A stretch of DNA of 64,000 bases from Phoronis australis (taxonomy: Eukaryota; Phoronida; Phoronidae). The stretch covers positions 449,827 to 513,826 of the forward strand of contig NMRA01000268.1 of the NCBI GenBank assembly GCA_002633005.1. Direction: 5' to 3'. How positions within the stretch are numbered: position 1 is the stretch's first letter; every line of letters starts with the position of its first letter. Position numbers and translations under genes: made by a program. Under the pieces are notes generated by a model. The model ran no database searches. It was not told where the DNA came from and saw only the letters and a program-made list of their open reading frames with translations. Shown here one piece after another: positions 47,961-58,443 of this stretch.

Positions 47961-48039
47961 CTCGCTGGTTCCCCACGTGCCTAGCCAGCATGCGTGCTGG
48001 CTACTGACCACCTCGCGCGGTACGAAGGGAACCAGCGAG
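47961..48039. repeat. Nested palindromes
   Basis: CTCGCTGGTTCCC (47961-47973) and GGGAACCAGCGAG (48027-48039) are exact reverse complements. Between them TAGCCAGCA and TGCTGGCTA (47982-48003) form a second hairpin with a TGCG loop. Probably a small foldback element. Confidence 0.65.
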
Positions 48040-49026
48040 CCACCAGAAATCGCACTCGTTTTCTCAGTCAGCAAGCGAGAGGGGCTGAAAGCAAACGACA
48101 GCCGCCATTTTGCATGGAAAGTGGGTCACGGCTAAAAAACTTGGCTTTTCTCATTCAAAAACACAAGCAAATCAGTTTCCTGTCATTTTTTCAACAAATT
48201 CCTCCAACTGCCAAACTTGACATACGTCCAGTATTTAAATTGCCCTGTGGCTACAGCCTAACTGTTCAGTGCTACCTTACGTTGTACGTTTCGCTAGATT
48301 GGGCTGAGACTAATTCGGCTACAGTCTTTCTTTATAAGCAGAATTGGTCAAGCATACGACATCGTACTGTGTGTTTGAGAGAGTGTCCCTTAAAATTGTA
48401 AACAAACGGCATTGTTGTCTGCTTAAACAATGATTAGACTTGTGTACGTTCGGTCGTGATTAAGAAAGTAATCAACTCGTAAAAGCCTTCTATCATTGTA
48501 TCGAAGCCAGTCAGTGACGACCCGCGCCCACCAATCTACTTGGGAAAACGTGAAACACTCAAAGGGAAATTCTCTTCTTTCTCAGCATAGAAAATAAGTT
48601 GTCCAGCTCCCAAAAATATCCAACACAATTAAAATTTCATCACTATTGTCATGACTGGACAATTCTTCCAAAACTGTGGTACTCCACATCGATTTTCCTT
48701 CTGAATTGCTTTTCGCATAGCAAGTGTTGAGTTCAGTTTGTGAGAGCGAGTTAGCGGCCCCTTGTTAGATCGCAAGTACGAAATAAATACCCCTATAACA
48801 GCACATAAACGATTTATAGCCAATTTAATTGCAATCTGGGTTGTCTAAACTTAAAGCATTTCCCAAAAGTTTACGGATATTTCTTCTTCTATGAATCGAT
48901 TTAAAATAGCATAGTTTGTTCTGGGGTGACCTATTTTGAAAGCTGTGCTCCCTCGCTAAAATAAAGAACAAAATATCATTTTTGCGTTACTGTTACAACG
49001 CTATTAATGCATCATATCTGTTCATT
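48040..49026. other. Featureless stretch
   Basis: No gene was recognised; a 135-codon frame (47994-48401) overlaps the palindromes and has no domain. Confidence 0.35.
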
Positions 49027-49345
49027 TATTACTCTGCACGTGTAAGCGCAGAGTACTGTTGTTCCTGGGTTTTCTTCAATTTTATTCTTATTCTTATTCT
49101 TATTCTTATTACTCTGCGCGTGTAAGCGCAGAGTATTGTTATTCCTGGGTTTTCTTCAATTTTATTCTTATTCTTATTCTTATTCTTATTCTTATTCTTA
49201 TTACTCTGCGCATGTAAGCGCAGAGTACTGTTGTTCCTGGGTTTTCTTCAATTTTATTCTTCTTCTTATTACTCTGCGCGTGTAAGCGCAGAGTACTGTT
49301 GTTCCTGGGTTTTCTTCAATTTTATTATTCTACTCTTCTTATTCT
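49027..49345. repeat. Four tandem copies of a hairpin-bearing unit with TTATTC microsatellite
   Basis: The unit ACTCTGCGCGTGTAAGCGCA, then GAGTACTGTTGTTCCTGGG, then TTTTCTTCAATTTTATTC starts at 49031, 49111, 49203 and 49271. CTCTGCGC and GCGCAGAG pair as a hairpin. Units are separated by variable runs of TTATTC, which explains the unequal spacing (80, 92 and 68 bp). They look like repeated 5' ends of the element that follows. Confidence 0.85.
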
Positions 49346-49637
49346 TATTCTTCTTCCGACCAACTTTGAGGCTTAATAACTCCAAATTGGGTGCAGGTAG
49401 GGTCTTTAAATTCAGCAAATGACTTTTGACAGTATATAAATTTTGATTGGTTATATAATCATATTCCATATTGCACTGGAAAAGGTCGTTTGGTGCAAAA
49501 GTCATATAATTTTCAAATTGCTACTCCTCCTTCAGTTTTAAAGCTATCTTTTTCAAATTCGGTGAACAGGTATACGTCAACATGACAATTTAAAAAATTA
49601 CTTTTCTTAGTAATCGGGTCATCCAATCAGGTGAAAT

Positions 49638-49650
49638 AGGTCAAAGGTCA
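49638..49650 (+). promoter_or_regulatory. Perfect DR1 nuclear-receptor motif
   Basis: AGGTCAAAGGTCA: two AGGTCA half-sites with a 1-bp spacer, the DR1 site bound by RXR heterodimers, HNF4 or COUP-TF. It occurs inside the Helitron-like copy A and recurs at 50042, 50792 and 51224. Confidence 0.6.
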
Positions 49651-50041
49651 TTAGGTGCACACTAAAATTTTGAGCTAGACACTTCAAATTGACAGGTCTG
49701 ATTGCCACAGGTAAATCAAATCGAAATCCAAAGTTTCAGGTCATTTAGTGTAAACATGGGGTCACTAGGTGCATTTTTCTTATGAAAATTTGACCTTTTT
49801 AATCAGCAAGTATTCTGATGTGTCAACCGTTAGACAACTGTGATTCTCAGCATTAAACACATTTTCCATGTGCTTTGCAATAATTCCCCTAAAGATGCTT
49901 AAAATGCACCGGATAAGGTTAATTAGTTCAAATGTTATATGTCAAGGAATTCTTTTCAATTTCAGCACACTGGTGCAAGTCAACATGCCAATTGAATACC
50001 CTACTTTACTTTGCAATAAGCCTAACCAATCAGAAAAAAAT

Positions 50042-50054
50042 AGGTCAAAGGTCA
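50042..50054 (+). promoter_or_regulatory. Perfect DR1 nuclear-receptor motif
   Basis: AGGTCAAAGGTCA in the second sub-repeat of copy A, 404 bp after the first site. Confidence 0.6.
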
Positions 50055-50791
50055 TTGAGTGCACACTAAAATTTTGAGCTAGAGACTTCACAATTACGTA
50101 TCTGTTTACTAAGAGCGATTGAGTTTGAATTCTAAATTTCCAGGTCATTTGGTGCACCCATGGGGTCATTAGGTGCATTTTTCTTCTCAAAGTTTGACCA
50201 CTTCTTTCATCTTGTATTCTGAAGTGCTTAAAGTAAAACATCTGCGATTATTAGCATTAACCACATTTTTAATCGAGTTAACAATTACTCCCTCATCGGG
50301 GCTCATAATGCACCGGAAGAGGTCAATTAGTGGAAAGGTCATAAAAAAATTAATATGTAATTTCTCCTACAATTTTAAAGAATTCTTTTTCCTATTGGTA
50401 AACGGGTTGCTGTCAGTAACTTCCCATAATAATTCCAGTAATACGCACGCGCAGAGTCCGTTATTGTCACGCCGTGACAATAATCTTTCTAGTTCTTCTT
50501 ATTCTTCTTCCGACCAACTTTGAGGCTTAATAATTTCAAATTGGGTGCAGGTACGGTCTTTAAATTCAGCAAGTGACTTTTGACAGTATATAAATTTTGA
50601 TTGGTTATATAATCGTATTCCATATTGCACCGGAAGAGGTCGTTTGGTGCAAAATTCATACAATTTTTAAAATGCTACTCCTTCTTCAGTTTTAAAGCTA
50701 TCTTTTTCAAATTCGGTGTACAGGTATAAGTCAACATGACAATTTAAAAAAATGCTTTTCTAAGTAATCAGATCATCGAATCATGTGAAAT

Positions 50792-50804
50792 AAGTCAAAG
50801 GTCA
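50792..50804 (+). promoter_or_regulatory. DR1 motif with one mismatch
   Basis: AAGTCAAAGGTCA at the equivalent position in copy B; one base differs from the perfect DR1. Confidence 0.45.
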
Positions 50805-51223
50805 TTAGGTACAAACTAAAATTTTGAGCTAGACACTTCAAATTAACAGGTCTGATTGCCACAGAAAAATCAAATCGGAATCCAAAGTTTCAGATCATTT
50901 AGTGCAAACATGGGGTCATTAGGTGCATTTTCTTCTGAAAATTTGACCTTTTCAGTCAGCAAGTATTCTGATGTGTCAACCGTTAGACAACTGTGATTCT
51001 CAGCGTTAAACACATTTTCCATGGGCTTTGCAATAATTCTACTAAAGATGCTTAAAATGCACCGGATAAGGTCAATTCGTGCAAAGGTCATGTAACGTTC
51101 AAAATGTTATATGTCTTACGTTTTTCAAGGAATTCTTTTCAATTTCAGCACACTGGTGGAAGTCAACATGCCAATTAAATACCCTACTTTACTTCGCAAT
51201 AGGCCTAACCAATCAGAAATAAT

Positions 51224-51236
51224 AGGTCAAAGGTCA
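51224..51236 (+). promoter_or_regulatory. Perfect DR1 nuclear-receptor motif
   Basis: AGGTCAAAGGTCA in the second sub-repeat of copy B. Confidence 0.6.
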
Positions 51237-51700
51237 TTGAGTACAAACTAAAATTTTGAGCTAGAGACTTCAGAATTACGTATCTATTTACTAAGTGCGA
51301 TTGAATTTGAATTCTAAATTTTCAGGTTATTTGGTGCACCCATGGGGTTATTAGTTGCATTTTTCTTCTGAAAGTTTCACCAATTCATTCATCTTGTATT
51401 CTGAAGTGCTTAAAGTAAAACATCTGTGATTTTTAGCATTAACCACACTTTTAATCGAGTTAACATTTCCTCCCTCATAGGGGCTCATAATGCACCGGAA
51501 GAGGTCAATTAGTGGAAACGTCATCAAAAAATTTATATGTAATCTCTCCTACAATTTTAAAGAATTCCTTTTCCTATTGGTAAACGGGTTGCTGTCAGTA
51601 ACTTCCCATAATAATTCCAGGAATACGCACGCGCAGAGTCCGTTATTGTCACGCCGTGACAATAATCTTTCTAGTTAAACTCTGTTCGAGAATGACATAT

Positions 51701-51896
51701 AATAAAAATAATCGCTGGCGGTCTGGTACACGTTGTACTAGATGTGTGCAGGCCGCTCAGGTAGGCCCATTGCACTGATCACCTGGAACCATATTTATGC
51801 TTTACTAATAAATAGTTAAACAGAGCAGCAGACGTGTCTCAAGGGTTTCACAGCAGGACTCGAACCCCTCTGTCCCACTGGGCCACACCTCTAGTC
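51701..51896 (-). mobile_element. tRNA-derived SINE, copy 2
   Basis: Matches the SINE at 8091-8334 along the tail and body. On the minus strand it carries a perfect A box TGGCCCAGTGGG (51874-51885) and a perfect B box GGTTCGAGTCC (51856-51866). They are only about 8 bp apart, so the head carries an internal deletion that would impair pol III promotion. It sits 27 bp after the end of the Helitron-like copy B. Confidence 0.75.
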
Positions 51897-52319
51897 AATG
51901 CATGCTTGAGACTTAAAAAATCAGGTAACTCAAATGCACGTGCCTCAACCATGCAGGCGTTAGCTCATTGCAGGTTCGTGCCCGGTGAATGCTGGCATTG
52001 GCATTTTCTATTTTTAAACTGATCATCAGTTTTAAAATCCACGACTTAGGTAAAAAAATTCATTTTGATAAAACGAATACAGTAAATCAAGTCGCCATCG
52101 TATACGTTCATCTCAAATCTAACTTTTTTCAAAAGGAAGGTTTTCACTTCTTATGATTAATGATTAACTGAGAATGGCTACAGTGATGGCTCAACGAAGT
52201 AGAAGCATAAAGTCGCTTTCCAATTAGAATCGAAACTTCACTTTTATCGGAGTCTCGGTGAGTGGGAAAGGTTAACTCTGTTAGTCAATCTGCAAGCGAA
52301 ACTTAACTTAAATTGTAGG

Positions 52320-52725
52320 ATTTAAAAGCAAAGCTTCAGAACTCACCGAAGCTTCGGTGTAATGGAACACTAAAAGCGAAGCTTCGTCGAAGTTATCGGT
52401 AGAGGTCACGGCAACAATACGAGACTCGCAAAACGTGTTCTTTGTTATTATAGCGTACCGGACGTGCTCTGAACAGACGGACGTAACTAAACGAAAAGAA
52501 GCATATCCGATGAAAAATGACAGCCACACTGATCATTTTCATAAACACCCGCAAAAGGCAGGCGAACAATTTTCAGCTAGCCTCGAACCACTACTCAACA
52601 TTCGTTTGAGAACACAAATGAACTGCGTTGTCTGTTGTCATACCGATAATTTCGATATCGCTGTTAAGTGGGAAAGGTAAGCGAAGGTTCGGCGAAGCTT
52701 CGGTAAACCAAAGTTCTAATGGGGC
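52320..52725. repeat. Foldback-like region with GAAGCTTC palindromes
   Basis: Palindromes ACCGAAGCTTCGGT (52345-52358), CGAAGCTTCG (52377-52386) and CGAAGCTTCGG (52693-52703) cluster here. TCGAAGTTATCGGTA (near 52386) pairs with TACCGATAATTTCGA (near 52640). The region probably derives from a foldback or TIR element. The frame running across it shows no domain. Confidence 0.5.
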
Positions 52726-55364
52726 AGGGAGTAATTGAACATTCCGGTAATGAATGTTTTGAATTAACATGAAATCTGAGAACAGTGATGAATCGATCAA
52801 GTTGAACTTGATTAATATATTATTGTGAAATAATTACATTTTAATTTCATGTAATCAATATGAATGAGATTGCTCCACGACTGAATTTTGGTGTGGTAAA
52901 ACCATAGACTACGGTAAAGCAAATCAATATCACGCAGGTGTGTATTCTCAGCAGCAGATCAAACCTAATGCTGGGCAACGGATTCTGTTTTGATACATAC
53001 CGTGCAAAAGATCCAAAAAACATCTTGTTTTCATTTGAAAGAGCTTAGGCTTTATTTTTATAAAAATTCAAGGCAGAATTCTTGTTCAAATTTCCGTTCA
53101 AATGGTCTGTAAACTCTGCTTCTCATTTCCAAAATAGACATTTTTGCATGACAATTTTCACTAAAATGTAAAGTTGAAGCAAGATGTATTTTGCTCAATC
53201 ATCATTAGCTGTATATTCTAGAAGATATTGAACATAAAGGTGCAAGGTCATGGGCTATAGCCCCCCAGCCGCCCATGGTGCGCCGCCCATGAAGGTGCAA
53301 TATGGCGGTTAGAGGGTCAAAAAACAGACACTAAATTAGCTAATAAAAGCAGTCTGTGGATTTTCTCCCCTATCTAGCACAAACTGTCAAATTTTCCTAA
53401 ATGCCAAACAATTGTACACGATATACATTGGTTATTCCAACCACGAAAGCACAGCCTTCAATCTATTTTGAAAGTTACTTATTTTAGTTAACGAAAACAT
53501 ATCACTTTGGAGACAGCTAATATGACCACTAATTGCGGTCTAATGGTCCAGCGGCAAAATTAGGGTTCATTGAGTTAGGATACCTACAGAAAATGAAATT
53601 GTTTTGAATTTTGACGTATAAACTGATTTTTGAAAAACTACTGATGGACTGCCTACTAATTGCAGTTGTTGAATCGAAACTACGATTTATTCACTGCAAT
53701 GGATTAATGAGTTCAAATAATGCAACGAATTGATGAATATGTAAGCAACTGCAATTAACGAATCCATGAAATGCGATGAATTATTGAATCGTGGCGATGT
53801 GGTTTCGTGATATCGAGGAAATCTATAAATACGTAACGTGCTACAAAAAATAGAAATGTCGTAATTATGAAAAAAATACGTGAATAGTTGATTTTCGAAA
53901 TAGCCACGCCATATTGAATTTCACTATCCCGCCAGCGATCAAGGTAGAATTCAATACCTGTCTCGCGGAGAGAAAATCTAGCAATACAAATTGTACTAAA
54001 TAGAAAAAATGGCGTTGAAAGTTGACAGACTTACAACAAAATGCCAGCCTATCCGTCAATTGACCTATCACAAGCTCCGCCCCTTTGCGAAGTCACGTGA
54101 CACCCGACAAACAAATAAGATGTCAAATTCACTATCGCTAAAAGACGTTCCCGGTGGAATCGGCGAGTGTTTTTTGCACTAACCGAAAAAGCTTCGACAA
54201 ACACAACAAACGATGATTTCAGCAGAAAATCATACGTTCACGATTAGGGAATTTGTGAAAGCGACGATGAAAAATAAATCATCGAGGAAAAGTATTTCGG
54301 AGCCAGCCACCTTCACCTGACAAATGACAAGGCCACCGATGTGATATGTTCATGTAAAGTTGGGTATGTGCCTTAAAGTCGAATTATCTGCACGATGCCA
54401 TAGATTTCAGGATCTTTCGAACAAAATCAGTGAAGACTCATCGATATTTTTGTTCTTCGTCTTCTAAAAAGTAGGTCACAACTGGTGGAACTCCCCGAGT
54501 AAAGTAGGTCGCTTTTCTCATCTTTAAACGAAATATTTTGATTAAAAAAACTCGGGTTCATAGCTCAAGTACATACTCATCTTGTGCTAGGCAAGTTGTT
54601 AGCTGCGATAGGTCCAGGGCTGTGTCCAAATCAAATTAATGCACGTGATTGTCCGTAACTGCACCATTAAGACATTTAAGTTACTAGGCCTACCTTCTGA
54701 TGAACTTTGCATTTTTGCAGTTTTGATTGCATAAAGGTATTATTAGATCCTTCCCCATTTTGAAAAGGTGCCCTAAGAGCATTTTGTGGACTGTTCCTGT
54801 CCTCAATTTTCCAAGATTCCATGAAACTGTCTTCGCATAGTTAAGCTAAGTACCTACTTCTTCCTTCGCTCCCTGTCCTGAAGTATAAAATCGAACTTGT
54901 AGTTTCAATGCTGGGTCATTAAGTAGGCAAATATCAGGCAAAATGGCAATATCTTGCGATGTATTGAGTGATCTAATGCATTTTCGCGGGCCTCGCGTCT
55001 GCAGAACACATGTGCGCCTCATTTTGTTTTTCACAGAGCCCGTATCATAATCTAGTTCAAGATTCACGTGACAGTTTTTTGTGCAAAAATCGTCTGCTGA
55101 AGTTGATGAGTTTTCCGAAAAAAAGAAATGAGATTTAATTTTCAAACAGTTATCGAAAAATCAGTTTGGTCTTGAATTAGGTATACTACCGTCTGTTAAC
55201 ATGTGTATAAACATACATGTAAATATCGATTGATCATTTCTGTCAAATTTCCCTCATGCTTGATTGAAAAAATAATAAACCATATTATATTGTAAGCAGG
55301 TTAACCACGTCGTAGTTGTTAGTAATACAACGGTTGCCTTGTTTCATAACTCAAACATTGGCAA
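52726..55364. other. Featureless stretch
   Basis: No gene was recognised. A GAATC/GAATT-rich patch (about 53670-53790) is mildly repetitive. Confidence 0.35.
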
Positions 55365-55411
55365 TAATATGCCTAGGCCTATATGTGTTTTAACACATGT
55401 AGGCATATTAC
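55365..55411. repeat. Short imperfect hairpin
   Basis: AATATGCCTA near 55367 pairs with TAGGCATATT, and ATATGTGT pairs with ACACATGT, around a short loop. No coding or RNA family was recognised. Confidence 0.5.
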
Positions 55412-55785
55412 TTCTCTTTAAAACACTACACCACTGGACTCACAACTGAATAAACCCTCACTCATTTGAGGGTTTGGCCTTTACTGTTAGTCATGATCCC
55501 GAACTCAAATGATTTGGCACCATTTATACTCTTTCACTTGGTAGACAAATATTTCAGTTTATATTTTAGTGGAAATCAAGGACTGGTAGCTTTTAATTTA
55601 TAATGTCTCCTACTATTGCGTGCATGGTTATGCTTGACACGTGCTTGAATTTGTTTCTCAACCAAAACTATTGTTGTTGTGCTTTTATTGACTCACTAAT
55701 TCTCTTCGCTGTTTGCCAGACATTTGTTAAACAAAACCTGGAAGATTGGTGTTTTCATCATTTAAATACGCTTAAATAGATGGTC

Positions 55786-55810
55786 CCGGGTTCGAGTCCC
55801 GGTCGGAACA
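55786..55810 (+). other. tRNA 3'-half-like fragment
   Basis: CCGGGTTCGAGTCCCGG forms a perfect T arm with a 7-nt loop, followed by TCGGAACA, which resembles an acceptor 3' strand with its discriminator base. No matching 5' acceptor GTTCCGA or A box lies within 80 bp upstream. It is therefore a fragment (truncated SINE head or tRNA relic), not a complete gene. Confidence 0.45.
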
Positions 55811-58347
55811 ACCTTCCCCCCATTACGGTCACTAACATCTCCAGGTGCTGCCCCGGACGGACCGCTCCGTTTTGTTTCTCAATTTTTTTAGACGGTAAGT
55901 GCATGGTTTCGAATGAGGAAACGAACGTTCAGCTGTGTCTGCCGTGGGTGCGATCTATTGACGTTATATCCTACAATCGGCTTCTGCCATTCGATGGACT
56001 ACAGTCGGTGATTTGGCTCACATGAGGGCGCTGCAACCAAGTCGTGCTCAGGTCAGAGTTCTCGTCCCCAGCCGTGGACGACAACAACACGGCAACAAAT
56101 CGATTCTGTTCCGAATTTGTCGAATAAAGGTGAACATTAGTTTCCGTGGCAGAGGGTCAGTTTAATGGAGGTAAGTAGTACACTCAATAGGTGGCACTTG
56201 ATAATGTTTTGACCCGCGGTGATGAAGTTTACCGCCCAATTTTATTAAAAGTGGCACCTCATGGGTTGGCAGAGCACTTTGAGTTTTGTGCTGCATGTGA
56301 AGGCTACGAATGGCATTTGCTTGATTTTTGAGTCTCTTTTGATTGAAGGAATGTTAGTTTTTGACCCCTTGACACACTTTTTGCTCAGTCGAGGCCCAAG
56401 TTTACTATTTGTAAACAGGAACTGGATATTTAGCATGTAAGTCAGGAACCTTTTAGACACTTTGGATTTGCAAAAAAAAATGTGACTGGTTGACACCCAC
56501 TTTTCACCCGAAGGGTCTTGGTAGTCACTCTCAGCTCATTGCAAACGCATGCGAATGTTGGCGTTATTGTGAAAACTGAAGATTTTTTGTTCGTTTGCAA
56601 GTAGCCGACTGCTCTTGCGACAGTCACAAAAGGGTGGAAAATCAACTTTGGAATTAATTCGAATGGACTTTGTGCAAGAGTTTTGATCTCTTTGTCCCAG
56701 TGAAATATCATATGTTCAGGTATTGTACACCCTGTGGTAAAAAGAGATGGAACTGTCTAGACTTGGTTTTTCAAGCCCGTAACCAGTACTAAATGTTGAG
56801 TGTCACCTTAGTAATTACAGTTCAAAGAATTCAAGATAATGGGCGGAAAATTTGAATAGTTTCATATCATTAGACCAGCAGTCGCTAACATACTGTAACC
56901 GGCCCGCATTGCCGCTTACTTCGACTATGTGCATGAGTCATGCACAAACTCATAGTGGTAAAAGATGCCGTATGTTCATGAATCCCTCTTCCCACAGCAG
57001 TCAGATATTTTGTTCACAACGTTAATGTTTTCGATTTGGCTTTGAACGGTGAATGACTATGACTATGTGTCCCGGTGTCCGTCCTCCACCCACCGGCAAC
57101 ATGAATTATCACCATACTAGAAAGAGAAACACGAGTAATTGACTAGATTATTTACATTCCAAGTTAAACTTAAAAGTTTGAATACTTCGAACATTTGTTG
57201 AATTGACACTGACATTATAATGCATTATATTGTTTAACAATACGAATGCTAATATTCATTTAGTTCAGTCATTACCCACAAGTTTTGAGGAGTGCACTTG
57301 GCTCACTTTCTGTAGGAGAAATATTTTAGTGGAAGATTCAGTGACTTGATAATTGAAATTTTGTCGTAGTGAAGATACGTTATTTTGTCATTTTTTTGGT
57401 GATTTCAAGTAATAGAGGAAAAGGCCCGAGATCGCCTCAACCTTCCCACAGACACATCAAAACATTTTTTCAATGACTCATCCCCATACCAATACGGGGA
57501 ATAATATTGACTTGGAAGTCCACACGCATTTTCTCTATATCAGTTTGCAAGGTATAAGCCCAGTTTTCTTGATTATATTGAACCATTTGGATTGTCACCT
57601 TGATGTACATTTAAATAACTGATTTTGAAATATGTGGACATTTCCGTGCTTTTCAATAATAAAATGACGTTTGGTGTAACAGTGGCAAGTGCTCATATTT
57701 TTCTCTCTGTCAGATTTCCAAAATATTCATCAAATCTGCCTTAATATTATTAAATTCTATTCCTTGGCGTGGTTTAGTAGTCAACCAAACTTGAAAAGTC
57801 TGATAACTAACGTTTTGATGGAAAAGTCATATTTGAAGCAAACAACACATATCACTATTGCCGAGAACAGTCATTAATCACTCTTTGGGGATTGGCAAGC
57901 TCAAAATTGCGAATGGAAACAAAGTAATTAATGTTTTTAGTTGAAACTATTCTCTTTCAACTTGCCTTAAGATATTGGGGGTAACTAAGTAGGTCATTTT
58001 TGGTAATTAAATAAATATCACCTTCATTCGTTAATGTGTGGTTAATATAGTTTAACGAACTAATGAATAGAATGATCACTGACAGAATGCAACTTACTGT
58101 TTGTCTACTTCGAGATAGGCCACTTGTGATTGATGTGCATAGTTTTGTTAAATTACTTATTTAAACTGGCGAACCTAATTCCATACACGTTCTCTATATT
58201 TGCTCAAAATTCACAAGCGAGAACTGGTCAGTAAAGCTGTCCTAAGCAGACCCATACAATACATTGTGACTTGTCAGTGAACTTGTGTTTTCCATGATTT
58301 CACTACTTCCATGATTTGTTATTTAGTCTCATGTTGCTTGTGGCCAT
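55811..58347. other. Featureless stretch
   Basis: No gene was recognised. Confidence 0.4.
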
Positions 58348-58443
58348 CAGGGGCGNACATTCGCACCCCGAACTGCCAAATGGAATCTGGGAGAGTTTTA
58401 GGGGGGCCACGGCCCCCTTGGCCCCCCTCTAAATCCGCGACTG
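58348..58443. mobile_element. Small CAGTGGCGGA-type MITE
   Basis: Ends CAGGGGCG (58348) and TCCGCGACTG (to 58443) are degraded inverted repeats of the hAT-like type also seen at 25137 and 28553. The interior has the GGGGGGCC / GGCCCCCC runs usual in such elements. An ambiguous base lies at 58356. Confidence 0.45.

Larger units (their letters stand above)
49271..50492 (+). mobile_element. Helitron/Helentron-like non-autonomous element, copy A
   Basis: It starts with ACTCTGCGCGTG and has the exact complement CACGCGCAGAGT at 50446-50457, just before a perfect hairpin at 50461-50483 (11-bp arms TTATTGTCACG, 1-bp loop). The hairpin is followed by TCTTT and CTAG, with T after. A subterminal inverted repeat, a 3' hairpin and a CTRR end are the marks of Helitron/Helentron-type elements. 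Inside are three diverged sub-repeats with GCACYGGA words near 49474, 49907 and 50311. No Rep/helicase gene is present. The class is inferred from structure only. Confidence 0.55.
50493..51674 (+). mobile_element. Helitron/Helentron-like element, copy B (tandem)
   Basis: Head-to-tail copy of 49310-50492, about 1182 bp long and highly similar. It begins near CTTCTTCCGACCAACTTTGAG (the same words are at 49350) without the CTCTGCGC 5' hairpin. It ends with the same 3' hairpin (51643-51665), TCTTT and CTAG (51671-51674). The copies join exactly at the CTAG-T end of copy A, as in tandem Helitron insertions or rolling-circle products. Confidence 0.6.

Noticed and set aside
49027-49345. CRISPR-like array (regular short palindromic repeats)
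   Set aside because: Spacers are all TTATTC microsatellite, repeat spacing is irregular, there are no cas genes, and the context is eukaryotic.
55786-55810. Complete tRNA gene
   Set aside because: Only the T arm and a 3' acceptor-like strand are present. No D arm, anticodon arm, A box or matching 5' acceptor could be found upstream.
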